NCBI GenBank assembly: GCA_947454665.1
Contig: CANGMU010000168.1
Coordinates: 1 to 5,500 of the forward strand
Direction of reading: 5' to 3'
DNA from: Pseudomonadota bacterium
GTDB taxonomy: Bacteria; Pseudomonadota; Gammaproteobacteria; Steroidobacterales; Steroidobacteraceae
Length of the DNA: 5,500 bases
A program made the position numbers and the translations under genes. The notes under the pieces are model-generated. The model did no database searches and was not told where the DNA came from. It was given only the letters and a program-made list of their open reading frames with translations. This document shows positions 1 through 5,500 of the stretch, piece by piece (position 1 is the first letter of the stretch; each line of letters opens with the position of its first letter).

Positions 1-666
1 AGCGTCCCGGCACTGATCCGGTGTGCCGCCGCGGCTTCCCTGATGCTGCTGGCCGCCTGTGGTTCGCGACAGCCACGGCTGGATCCGTTCGCGGCGACCT
101 TGCCGGAGGACGTGCCGGATGATACTGCCGGCAATGGCGCCATCTTCAAGACCGGCCACGACCTGCCGCTATTCGAGAATTCGATCGCCCATCGCGTCGG
201 CGACACGCTGACGATCTCCCTCGTGGAAAACACCGCTGCGCAGAAAAGCTCCAGCACGACGGCGGCAAAAAAGACTTCCGTCGACATCACGGCGCCGACT
301 CTCGGTGGCAAGGCGCCCATCAAGGAGCTCGGCATCAGCGCGGGCAGCGCGAACAGCTTCGGCGGTGCCGGCGACAGCGCGCAGTCCAACAAGCTCAATG
401 GCTATCTGACGGTGACCGTGGCGCGTCGCCTGTCCAACGGCAACCTCCTGGTCAGGGGGCAGAAGTGGATCGGCATCAACCAGGGCCGTGAGTACGTTCG
501 CATCCAGGGCATCGTGCGGCCGGCGGACATCCAGCCGGATAACACGGTGCTGTCCTATAAGGTGGCCGACGCGTCGATCTCCTATGGCGCGCAGGGCGTG
601 CTGGCGGACGTGAACCAGCCCGGACTGCTGGCGCGCTTCTTCAATTCGAAATGGAACCCACTGTGA
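1..666 (+). CDS. flgH: Flagellar L-ring lipoprotein FlgH (5' end outside window)
   Basis: FlgH forms the L ring in the outer membrane, the outer bushing around the flagellar rod. The reading frame is open to the window edge, so the true start lies upstream. The first in-frame ATG (nt 43) is not credible because it would leave only five residues before the lipobox. The visible signal peptide has an Arg, then a hydrophobic stretch ending in LLAAC, with the lipidated Cys at nt 58-60. The following Gly-Ser has no Asp at +2, consistent with Lol sorting to the outer membrane. FlgH family blocks follow in order: NGAIF near the mature N-terminus, RVGDTLTISLVEN, a Ser/Thr/Lys-rich stretch with KSSS, NGYLTVTV, LSNGNLLVRGQKWIGINQG, EYVRIQGIVRP, VADASISYG, and the terminal ARFFN. 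The C-terminus is intact and overlaps the start of flgI by 16 bases (4 if flgI starts at its GTG). Identification is firm from these motifs and from the neighbours. Confidence 0.96.
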   Translation, partial: SVPALIRCAAAASLMLLAACGSRQPRLDPFAATLPEDVPDDTAGNGAIFKTGHDLPLFENSIAHRVGDTLTISLVENTAAQKSSSTTAAKKTSVDITAPTLGGKAPIKELGISAGSANSFGGAGDSAQSNKLNGYLTVTVARRLSNGNLLVRGQKWIGINQGREYVRIQGIVRPADIQPDNTVLSYKVADASISYGAQGVLADVNQPGLLARFFNSKWNPL

Positions 667-1784
667 ACGCCAACCTCGATCGGGCGAGAGCCTTGCTTGT
701 CGCGGTGTTGGCGGTGCTGCTGGTCGCGCCGGTGGCGCAGGCCGAGCGGGTCAAGGACATCGCATCGGTGGCTGGCGTGCGTGGCAACCAGTTGGTGGGT
801 TACGGTCTCGTCGTCGGTCTCGATGGCACGGGTGACCAGACCAGCCAGGCGCCGTTCACGATCCAGAGCATCAAGAACATGCTCACGCGCTTCGGCGTGA
901 CGATTCCGGCTTCGGCGAACCCCCAGCTCAAGAATGTCGCAGCGGTCACCGTGACGGCGGACCTGCCGGCCTTCGCCAAGTCGGGTCAGACGATCGATAT
1001 CACCGTTTCGTCCATCGCCAATGCCCAGAGCCTGCGCGGCGGCACCTTGCTCATGACGCCCCTGCGTGGTGTCGACGGCGAGGTTTATGGCGTCGCCCAA
1101 GGTAACCTGATTGTCAGCGGTTTCGGCGTGCAGGGCCGTGATGGATCGCGCATCGCCATCAACGTGCCGTCGGCTGGCCGCGTCCCCAATGGCGCGACGG
1201 TCGAGAAGGAAGTCCCCAACAGCTTCGCCTCGAATCCCTACGTCGTGCTGAACCTGCATACACCGGACTTCACGACGTCCTCGCGCCTCACCGCCGGCAT
1301 CAACAAACTGCTGGGCGAGGGCACGGCCGAGTCGGTGGATTCCGTCTCGGTAAAGGTGCGCGCACCGGTCGATGCGAGCCAGCGGATCGCCTATCTCTCG
1401 ACGCTCGAGGCCATCGAGGTCGAGCCCGGCGAGGCGCCGGCCCGTGTGATCGTGAATTCGCGCACCGGTACGGTGGTCATCAATGCGCAGGTAAAGGTCA
1501 CGCCCGCCGCCGTGTCACATGGCTCGCTGACGGTCACCATTACCGAGCGCGAGGACGTGAGCCAACCGGCTCCCTTCTCGCAAGGCGTGACGACCAGCAC
1601 GCCGCGCAGCACGATCACCGCGACGTCGCCGGATTCGCGCATGTTCGTCTTCAGTGCGGGCGTGAACCTCGACGAGATCGTGCGTGCGGTGAACCAGGTG
1701 GGCGCTGCTCCCGGCGACATCGTCGCCATCCTCGAGGCACTGCGGCAGGCCGGCGCGCTTCGTGCCCAGCTCGTGGTGATCTGA
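651..1784 (+). CDS. flgI: Flagellar P-ring protein FlgI
   Basis: FlgI is secreted by Sec to the periplasm and polymerises into the P ring around the distal rod, within the peptidoglycan layer. The 377-residue product has a signal peptide: Arg residues at 11 and 13, a hydrophobic core (about 14-28), and AQA before a likely cleavage site after residue 31. The mature N-terminus ERVKDIASVAGVRGNQLVGY is the strongly conserved family opening, followed by GLVVGLDGTGDQT (52-64), LKNVAAV (93-99), LRGGTLLMTPLRGVDG (128-143), VINSRTG-like VIVNSRTG (267-273 region) and a C-terminal ALRAQLVVI. Length is normal for the family. The start at 651 is the longest. A GTG at 663 (residue 5) also works: it overlaps the flgH stop as GTGA and has a weak GGA seven bases upstream, while 651 has no evident ribosome binding site. 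Either start keeps the signal peptide. The protein contains no cysteine, unlike enterobacterial FlgI. Confidence 0.97.
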   Translation: MEPTVNANLDRARALLVAVLAVLLVAPVAQAERVKDIASVAGVRGNQLVGYGLVVGLDGTGDQTSQAPFTIQSIKNMLTRFGVTIPASANPQLKNVAAVTVTADLPAFAKSGQTIDITVSSIANAQSLRGGTLLMTPLRGVDGEVYGVAQGNLIVSGFGVQGRDGSRIAINVPSAGRVPNGATVEKEVPNSFASNPYVVLNLHTPDFTTSSRLTAGINKLLGEGTAESVDSVSVKVRAPVDASQRIAYLSTLEAIEVEPGEAPARVIVNSRTGTVVINAQVKVTPAAVSHGSLTVTITEREDVSQPAPFSQGVTTSTPRSTITATSPDSRMFVFSAGVNLDEIVRAVNQVGAAPGDIVAILEALRQAGALRAQLVVI

Positions 1785-1797
1785 GGCGGATGCCCTG

Positions 1798-2364
1798 ATG
1801 GCCACGTCTCCGATCGACAGTTCGTTCTACGCGGATCCGCAGGGCGTCAATGCCTTGCGGCGTGACGCGCGCGCGAACGACCCGGCGGCGGTCAAGGCCG
1901 CGGCGCGCCAGTTCGAAGCCCTGTTCACGTCGATGATGCTCAAGAGCATGCGCGATGCGACGCCCAAAGGGGGGCTCTTCGACAGCGACCAACAGTATTT
2001 TTACCAGGACATGTTCGACCAGCAGCTCGCGACGCAGCTGTCCAAAGGCAAGGGCCTGGGCCTGGCCGATTCGCTGGTGCAGCAGCTGATGCGCACCGGC
2101 CTTGAGGCACCGGCGAAGGCGACACCGCCGACAACGGTGGCATCCGAGACGGGCTCGGGCAGCAAGCTGCCACGCAACGCCGATGACAGCCCCAGCTTCA
2201 AGCTTTTCGGCATCAAGGCCGGTGGCGGTTGGGCGGGCGCCGACGCGCGCGCTTTCGCCACCGCGTTGCAACAGGGTGGGTATGCCACGGATCCAGGCTA
2301 TGTCACCAAGCTGACGTCCGTCGCGGAGGCCCTCAAGTCTTCGCGCGACCTGCCGTTAACCTGA
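1798..2364 (+). CDS. flgJ: FlgJ rod-assembly protein with a collapsed glucosaminidase domain
   Basis: FlgJ is exported to the periplasm, where its N-terminal domain acts in rod assembly. In many gamma- and betaproteobacteria a C-terminal glucosaminidase domain opens the peptidoglycan. This product has 188 residues against roughly 300 or more for two-domain FlgJ. The rod-binding domain is intact: AAARQFEALFTSMMLKSMRDA (35-54) and the FDSDQQYFYQDMFDQQLATQLSKGKGLGLADSL block (61-93). A Pro/Thr/Ser-rich linker follows (about 104-130). The rest matches two separated pieces of the hydrolase domain, SPSFKLFGIKAGGGWAG (131-147) and FATALQQGGYATDPGYVTKL (153-172), fused in frame. The stretch normally carrying the catalytic Glu (ALESGWG-type motif) and the segment with the FRAY/DYV/NPRY-type motifs are absent. 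No other frame here encodes them, so this is deletion and not frameshift. I expect rod-capping or scaffolding function but no muramidase activity. The start at 1798 has GAGG 11 bases upstream. It lies 13 bases after flgI. Confidence 0.94.
   Translation: MATSPIDSSFYADPQGVNALRRDARANDPAAVKAAARQFEALFTSMMLKSMRDATPKGGLFDSDQQYFYQDMFDQQLATQLSKGKGLGLADSLVQQLMRTGLEAPAKATPPTTVASETGSGSKLPRNADDSPSFKLFGIKAGGGWAGADARAFATALQQGGYATDPGYVTKLTSVAEALKSSRDLPLT
2188..2340 (+). other. Remnant of the FlgJ glucosaminidase domain (two fused fragments)
   Basis: Residues 131-147 of FlgJ correspond to the block that follows the catalytic helix in two-domain FlgJ (EPSYNLFGVKASGNWKG in Salmonella, from memory). Residues 148-181 correspond to the last helices of the domain (ALQDAGYATDPHYARKLT in Salmonella). 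In Salmonella about 60 residues separate these blocks; here they are adjacent at about nt 2238/2239. A second gap lies before residue 131, where the catalytic Glu segment should be. The frame is kept across both junctions. The matches are seen directly; the deletion history is inferred. Confidence 0.8.
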
Positions 2365-2377
2365 GTCGAAAGCTCTT

Positions 2378-2384
2378 GAGAGGA
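2378..2384 (+). promoter_or_regulatory. Ribosome binding site of flgK
   Basis: GAGAGGA is the clearest Shine-Dalgarno sequence in the window, ending four bases before the flgK ATG at 2389. It lies in the 24-base gap between flgJ and flgK and supports that start. It also suggests that flgK initiates independently and does not rely on coupling to flgJ, unlike flgL, which has no comparable site. Confidence 0.75.
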
Positions 2385-2388
2385 CGCA

Positions 2389-4278
2389 ATGGCTGATTCG
2401 ATGTCCATTGGTGTGACCGGCCTGCTGTCGATGCAGCGGGCGCTGGACGTCACCAGCCACAACATCGCCAATGCCTCCACCGCCGGATACAGCCGGCAAT
2501 CGGTGGACTTCGCAGCTGTCGAACCGCAGTTCATCGGTGGCGTCTTCGTTGGCCGCGGCGTCACCACTCAGAACATCCGCCGGTCCAACGACAGCCTGCT
2601 GGCGGGCCAGGCCGCCAGTGCGTCCAGCACGTATTCCCGCCTCGATACGTTCACGACGAACGCCCAGGCCTTGAGCAACCTCTTCGCCGATACGCAGACA
2701 GGGCTTGCTGCCAGCCTGCAGAGCTTCACCAACTCCATCAGCGGCGTGGCGAACGACCCGACCTCCAGTGCGGCGCGGCAGGTGATGCTGGGCCAGGCGG
2801 AAAACCTGCGTTCCCGACTCACGACTTACCAGACGCGTCTCGACGACATCGGCAACCAGGTCAATTCTCAGTTGGAGACCGAGGCCCGGACCGTGACGAG
2901 CATCGCGCAGAACATCGCGAAGCTGAACGACCAGATCGCCACGGCCGCGTCACTGTCCGGCCAGGCGCCGAACGATCTGCTCGATGCGCGGGACAGGCAG
3001 TTGGCTGACCTTGCCACGCACCTGAACGTGACGACCGTGTCGCAGGACAACGGCTCGGTGACGGTGATGGTCGGCAATGGCCAGCCGCTGGTGATCGGCA
3101 ACCGCGCGAATAACCTGGTTATGCAGCCGGATCCCTTCGATCCGACGCGCGCCACGCTGGGCCTGCAGGCCGGCGGGACGACGATCGACGTGACCTCGTC
3201 GATGAGTGGCGGCACCATCGGTGGCTTGCTTGATTTCCGCAGCCAGCTGCTCGACCCGGCCCGCAACCAGATCGGCCAGATCGCGGTGGCGGTGGCGGCG
3301 GTCGTCAACGACCAGCAGCGCAAGGGCATCGACCAGAGCGGCCAGTTTGGTGGCGATCTCTTCGCGGTGGGCGCGGTGCAGGTTTTTGCCAACAGCGGCA
3401 ACAGCGCTGCCAACGGTCCGACCGTCACCCGCACGAGCGTCTCGGCGCTGACGACCAACGATTACCTGCTCGAATTCAACGGCAGCAGCTGGTCAATGCG
3501 CAATGCAGCGACTGGTGCAGCGGTCACCCTCGCTGGTGCCGGCACGGTCGCCAGCCCGTTCACGGCCGACGGCCTGTCCATCGTGGTTCCGGCGGGTGTC
3601 GCAGCGGGCGACAGCTTCAAGATCAAGCCGACGGCCGGCGCGATCGGCGGCCTTTCCGTGCTCATCAAGGACTCGTCGAAGATCGCTGCCGCCGCGCCCA
3701 TGCTGGCATCAGCCGCCTTGGCGAATTCGGGCAGCGCGGCCATCTCGGCCGGCGAAGTGCTGGACCCGACCAACGCCCAGTTGCGCGCGACGACCACGAT
3801 CCAGTTCATCGACGCCACCCACTTTTCCGTGAACGGCGGGGGCAGCTTTGCATACACGGCAGGCGCGAACATCGATCTCAATGGCTGGCGCGTCGTGATC
3901 AGTGGCTCACCGGCCACCGGTGATACTTTCACCGTCGCGGACAACAGCAGCGGTGTCGGCGACAACCGCAACGCCCTGGCGATGTCGCTGGCGCTGGGTG
4001 GCAAGGTGCTGAACGGCGCGGCGGATTCCGTCAGTTCGGTGACGACCCGTTTCGTGGGCGCGATCGGCGTTACCACGGGCCAGGCTCAGACCAGCCTCGA
4101 TGCGCAGAAGACCATCCTCGACAACGCCAATGCCGCCGTGGACTCCGTCTCCGGCGTGAACCTCGACGAGGAGGCCGCAAACATGCTCCGCTTCCAGCAG
4201 ATCTATCAGGCCGCGGCGCAGGTCATCCGCGTCACGCAGTCGATGTTCGATTCACTCCTCGCGGCGACTTCGCGATGA
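2389..4278 (+). CDS. flgK: Flagellar hook-associated protein 1 FlgK (HAP1)
   Basis: FlgK is exported by the flagellar type III apparatus and forms the first junction zone between hook and filament. The 629-residue product has no Sec signal. The N-terminus carries the axial rod/hook motif (GLLSMQRALDVTSHNIANAS at 11-30, then TAGYSRQ), then GVFVGRGVTTQNIRR (51-65). A long helical region follows (about 70-215 and 280-310), with GQAPNDLLDARDRQL (191-205). A beta-rich, Gly/Ala/Ser/Thr-rich surface domain occupies about 325-530, including GVGDNRNAL (522-530). The C-terminal helix has SGVNLDEEAANMLRFQQIYQ (588-607) and VIRVTQSMFDSLLAA (612-626), the conserved axial-protein ending. It is longer than enterobacterial FlgK (about 550 residues), the excess lying in the surface domain, as I recall from pseudomonad and xanthomonad homologues. 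It begins after a good ribosome binding site and ends overlapping flgL by four bases. No cysteine is present. Confidence 0.97.
   Translation: MADSMSIGVTGLLSMQRALDVTSHNIANASTAGYSRQSVDFAAVEPQFIGGVFVGRGVTTQNIRRSNDSLLAGQAASASSTYSRLDTFTTNAQALSNLFADTQTGLAASLQSFTNSISGVANDPTSSAARQVMLGQAENLRSRLTTYQTRLDDIGNQVNSQLETEARTVTSIAQNIAKLNDQIATAASLSGQAPNDLLDARDRQLADLATHLNVTTVSQDNGSVTVMVGNGQPLVIGNRANNLVMQPDPFDPTRATLGLQAGGTTIDVTSSMSGGTIGGLLDFRSQLLDPARNQIGQIAVAVAAVVNDQQRKGIDQSGQFGGDLFAVGAVQVFANSGNSAANGPTVTRTSVSALTTNDYLLEFNGSSWSMRNAATGAAVTLAGAGTVASPFTADGLSIVVPAGVAAGDSFKIKPTAGAIGGLSVLIKDSSKIAAAAPMLASAALANSGSAAISAGEVLDPTNAQLRATTTIQFIDATHFSVNGGGSFAYTAGANIDLNGWRVVISGSPATGDTFTVADNSSGVGDNRNALAMSLALGGKVLNGAADSVSSVTTRFVGAIGVTTGQAQTSLDAQKTILDNANAAVDSVSGVNLDEEAANMLRFQQIYQAAAQVIRVTQSMFDSLLAATSR
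3457..3633 (+). other. FlgK surface beta module A
   Basis: Residues 357-415 of FlgK begin NDYLLEFNGSSWSMRNAATG and end GVAAGDSFKIKPT. The pattern is: aromatic-x-(I/L)-E-F, then W-x-(M/V)-(R/K)-(N/D)-A, then a Gly-rich turn, a G-(hydrophobic)-x-(I/V)-x-(V) strand, and a closing GD-(S/T)-(F/Y)-x-I-x-P strand. The same order of elements appears in FlgL at 220-278 and, more loosely, in FlgK at 468-519. It is a visual similarity at protein level, not a nucleotide repeat. Confidence 0.5.
3790..3945 (+). other. FlgK surface beta module B
   Basis: Residues 468-519 of FlgK run from TTTIQFIDATHFSVNG through FAYTAGANIDLNGWRVVISG to SPATGDTFTVADN. The order of elements is that of module A: an I-x-F strand, a (F)-S-V strand, a (Y)-x-x-G turn, an LNGW-x-V-x-I strand, then PATGDTF. 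The closing part is closest to FlgL, which has FNGVQVTVTD followed by TPTTGDTYVI. It lies just before the GVGDNRNA block and the C-terminal helices. Confidence 0.5.
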
Positions 4279-5471
4279 GTTTCCGCATCTCCACCGCGGG
4301 CCTGCACAATGGCGCCATCACGCAGATGCTCGCGCGGCAGGCCGATCTCGCGAAGACACAGACCCAGGTCGCATCCGGCAAGCGGGTGAACACGCCGGCC
4401 GACGACCCGGTGGCGGCGACGCAGATCATGTCGCAGTCCCAGACCCGTTCGCAGCTGGCTCAATACGCCAAGAACGCGGATGCGGCCACCAGCCGGCTCA
4501 ACGTCTATGAGCAGGCTTTCGCTGATGCGAGCTCGCTGTTGCAACGGGTGCGCGAGCTGGCTGTGCAGGCCAACAGTGGCGCGATGGACAGCTCGGCCCG
4601 CAGTTCGATCAACACCGAGCTGCAATCGCGGGTGAAGGAGCTGCAGGACCTCGGCAACCGCCGCGACGCGAATAGTGAATACCTGTTTGCTGGTCTTTCC
4701 ACCCAGACCCAGCCTTTCTCGCGTGGCGCTACCGGCGTCGGCTATGCCGGTGATGCCGGCGTGCGCGCGGTCCAGGTCAGTCCGGACCAGCGGATCATCG
4801 ATGGCTTTTCCGGCATGCAGGCCTTCCTGGACATTCCCGAAGGCAACGGCACCTTCACCGTCACGCAGGGCGTGCACGCCGGGGCCAGTTCCATCGACAC
4901 GGGCCAGGTCACCAACGCGGCCAACTGGGTGCCAGGCACCTACACGATCGAGTTCACGTCGCCCGCAGCATGGCAGGTCAAGGACGCAACCAATACGGTG
5001 ATCGCCAGTGGTGCCTACAGCAGTGGCGGGGCGATCACCTTCAACGGCGTCCAGGTCACCGTGACCGACACGCCCACGACCGGTGACACCTATGTGATTG
5101 CGCCTGCGGGCAAGCAGGACATGTTCACGACGCTGGACAAGCTGATCGCGGCCGTCGGTGCCGGTATCGGTGATCCGGTCTCGCGCGCGGCCTCCAGCAC
5201 CGGGATCGGCGCGTCGCTGACGCAGCTCGACCAGGCGCTGGGCAATATCGTGAACCTGCGTGCCGAGGTGGGCACCCGCCTGAACGTCATCGACGACACG
5301 GCCGCGGCGCGCCAGCAGCTCGATGACACCTTGACGGGGTCGATCGGGAAGCTTCAGGACCTGGACTACGCGGCAGCCATCAGCCAGATGAACCAGCAGA
5401 TGGTTGGGCTTCAGGCCGCCCAACAGGCCTACACCCGGATCTCCCAGCTGACCCTGTTCAACTACCTCTGA
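4275..5471 (+). CDS. flgL: Flagellar hook-associated protein 3 FlgL (HAP3)
   Basis: FlgL forms the second junction layer, on FlgK, and provides the flagellin-like surface on which the filament grows; it is exported by the flagellar type III apparatus. The 398-residue product has the flagellin-type N-terminal domain: MSFRISTAGLHNGAITQML (1-19), QTQVASGKRVNTPADDP (29-45), a coiled-coil helix with LNVYEQAFADASSLLQRVRELAVQANSG (75-102), and an ELQDLGNRRDANSEYLFAG block (122-140) typical of FlgL. A beta-rich insertion spans about 145-280. The C-terminal helix has NLRAEVGTRLNVID (327-340) and LDYAAAISQMNQQMVGLQAAQQAYTRISQL (363-392), ending LFNYL. It is longer than Salmonella FlgL (about 317 residues) because of the central insertion. 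The start ATG overlaps the flgK stop as ATGA and has no clear Shine-Dalgarno sequence, so translation is probably coupled to flgK. No cysteine is present. Confidence 0.97.
   Translation: MSFRISTAGLHNGAITQMLARQADLAKTQTQVASGKRVNTPADDPVAATQIMSQSQTRSQLAQYAKNADAATSRLNVYEQAFADASSLLQRVRELAVQANSGAMDSSARSSINTELQSRVKELQDLGNRRDANSEYLFAGLSTQTQPFSRGATGVGYAGDAGVRAVQVSPDQRIIDGFSGMQAFLDIPEGNGTFTVTQGVHAGASSIDTGQVTNAANWVPGTYTIEFTSPAAWQVKDATNTVIASGAYSSGGAITFNGVQVTVTDTPTTGDTYVIAPAGKQDMFTTLDKLIAAVGAGIGDPVSRAASSTGIGASLTQLDQALGNIVNLRAEVGTRLNVIDDTAAARQQLDDTLTGSIGKLQDLDYAAAISQMNQQMVGLQAAQQAYTRISQLTLFNYL
4932..5108 (+). other. FlgL surface beta module resembling the FlgK modules
   Basis: Residues 220-278 of FlgL read PGTYTIEFTSPAAWQVKDAT, then a Gly/Ser turn, ITFNGVQVTVTD, and TPTTGDTYVIAPA. 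Against FlgK module A the anchors line up: YTIEF with YLLEF, WQVKDAT with WSMRNAAT, GDTYVIAPA with GDSFKIKPT. It is followed by QDMFTTLDKLIAAV, which returns to the helical core. Confidence 0.5.
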
Positions 5472-5500
5472 AAGAAATTTGAGCGACTGGGCTAAAGATC
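5472..5500 (+). promoter_or_regulatory. Downstream spacer with a possible truncated sigma-28 -35 element
   Basis: The 29 bases after the flgL stop contain no coding sequence and no hairpin terminator. TAAAGATC at 5493-5500 resembles the upstream half of the FliA (sigma-28) consensus (TAAAGTTT, then about 11 bases and GCCGATAA in enterics). A flagellin or other late gene commonly lies near flgL in such operons. The second half of the promoter would be outside the window, so this is only a suggestion. Confidence 0.25.

Noticed and set aside
43..666. flgH starting at the ATG at nt 43
   Set aside because: This would leave only MLLAA before the lipobox Cys, too short for a lipoprotein signal peptide. 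The frame stays open with an Arg and hydrophobic residues up to the window edge.
582..1259. A 225-codon minus-strand open frame across the flgH/flgI junction
   Set aside because: It is low-complexity Arg/His/Asp-rich sequence with no domain, covering the conserved N-terminal half of FlgI. It is a codon-bias shadow.
2101..2260. A frameshift in flgJ hiding the rest of the hydrolase domain in another frame
   Set aside because: The alternative plus-strand frames here give Arg-rich sequence with no hydrolase motifs. The gene is also physically too short to hold the missing segments.
2366..2384. Short inverted repeat CTCT-TG-AGAG between flgJ and flgK
   Set aside because: The arms are four bases with a two-base centre, too small for a stable hairpin, and there is no T run. 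One arm is simply part of the flgK ribosome binding site. Not a terminator.
3283..3303. GCGGTG repeat units in flgK as a possible phase-variable tract
   Set aside because: There are only two perfect six-base units followed by imperfect ones. They encode the conserved AVAVAAVVNDQQ helix, and a six-base change would not shift the frame.
4206..5423. A 405-codon open frame on the minus strand, antisense to flgL
   Set aside because: Its product is rich in Arg, His, Gly and Asp with no recognisable domain, as expected from the complement of a GC-rich gene with strong third-position bias. flgL on the plus strand has clear family motifs throughout.

Overview
The window is a contiguous, one-strand block of the flagellar flg operon from a GC-rich proteobacterium. 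In order it carries flgH (5' end cut off by the window edge), flgI, flgJ, flgK and flgL, followed by 29 bases of non-coding sequence. The flgHIJKL order, the extended FlgK and FlgL, the lipoprotein L-ring and the high GC content point to a gammaproteobacterium. The Xanthomonadales (Xanthomonas, Luteibacter, Dyella or Rhodanobacter relatives) or a pseudomonad-like lineage fit best. This placement rests on remembered family resemblance, not on a database search.

Layout: 1-666 encodes the outer-membrane L-ring lipoprotein. 651-1784 encodes the periplasmic P-ring protein and overlaps flgH. 1798-2364 encodes a short FlgJ. 2389-4278 encodes the first hook-filament junction protein, HAP1. 4275-5471 encodes the second, HAP3, with a 4-base ATGA overlap. 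Genes are overlapping or 13-24 bases apart, with no room for internal terminators, so they are almost certainly co-transcribed. 5472-5500 holds no gene. Its last bases resemble the start of a sigma-28 (FliA) promoter, which would suit a filament gene just beyond the window.

The products act in assembly order. FlgJ helps the rod cross the periplasm, FlgI and FlgH form the P and L ring bushing around the rod, and FlgK and FlgL are exported through the finished hook to form the junction on which flagellin polymerises.

The least ordinary feature is FlgJ. It keeps the N-terminal rod-binding domain, but the C-terminal peptidoglycan hydrolase (glucosaminidase) domain survives only as two recognisable fragments joined in frame. 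The catalytic segment and a second internal segment are missing. Other points of interest are a beta-rich module that appears to recur in FlgK and FlgL, the almost complete absence of cysteine from the encoded proteins (including loss of the FlgI disulfide pair known from enterics), and the possible truncated sigma-28 element. Nothing else in the window suggests an undescribed system; it is otherwise a standard flagellar operon.
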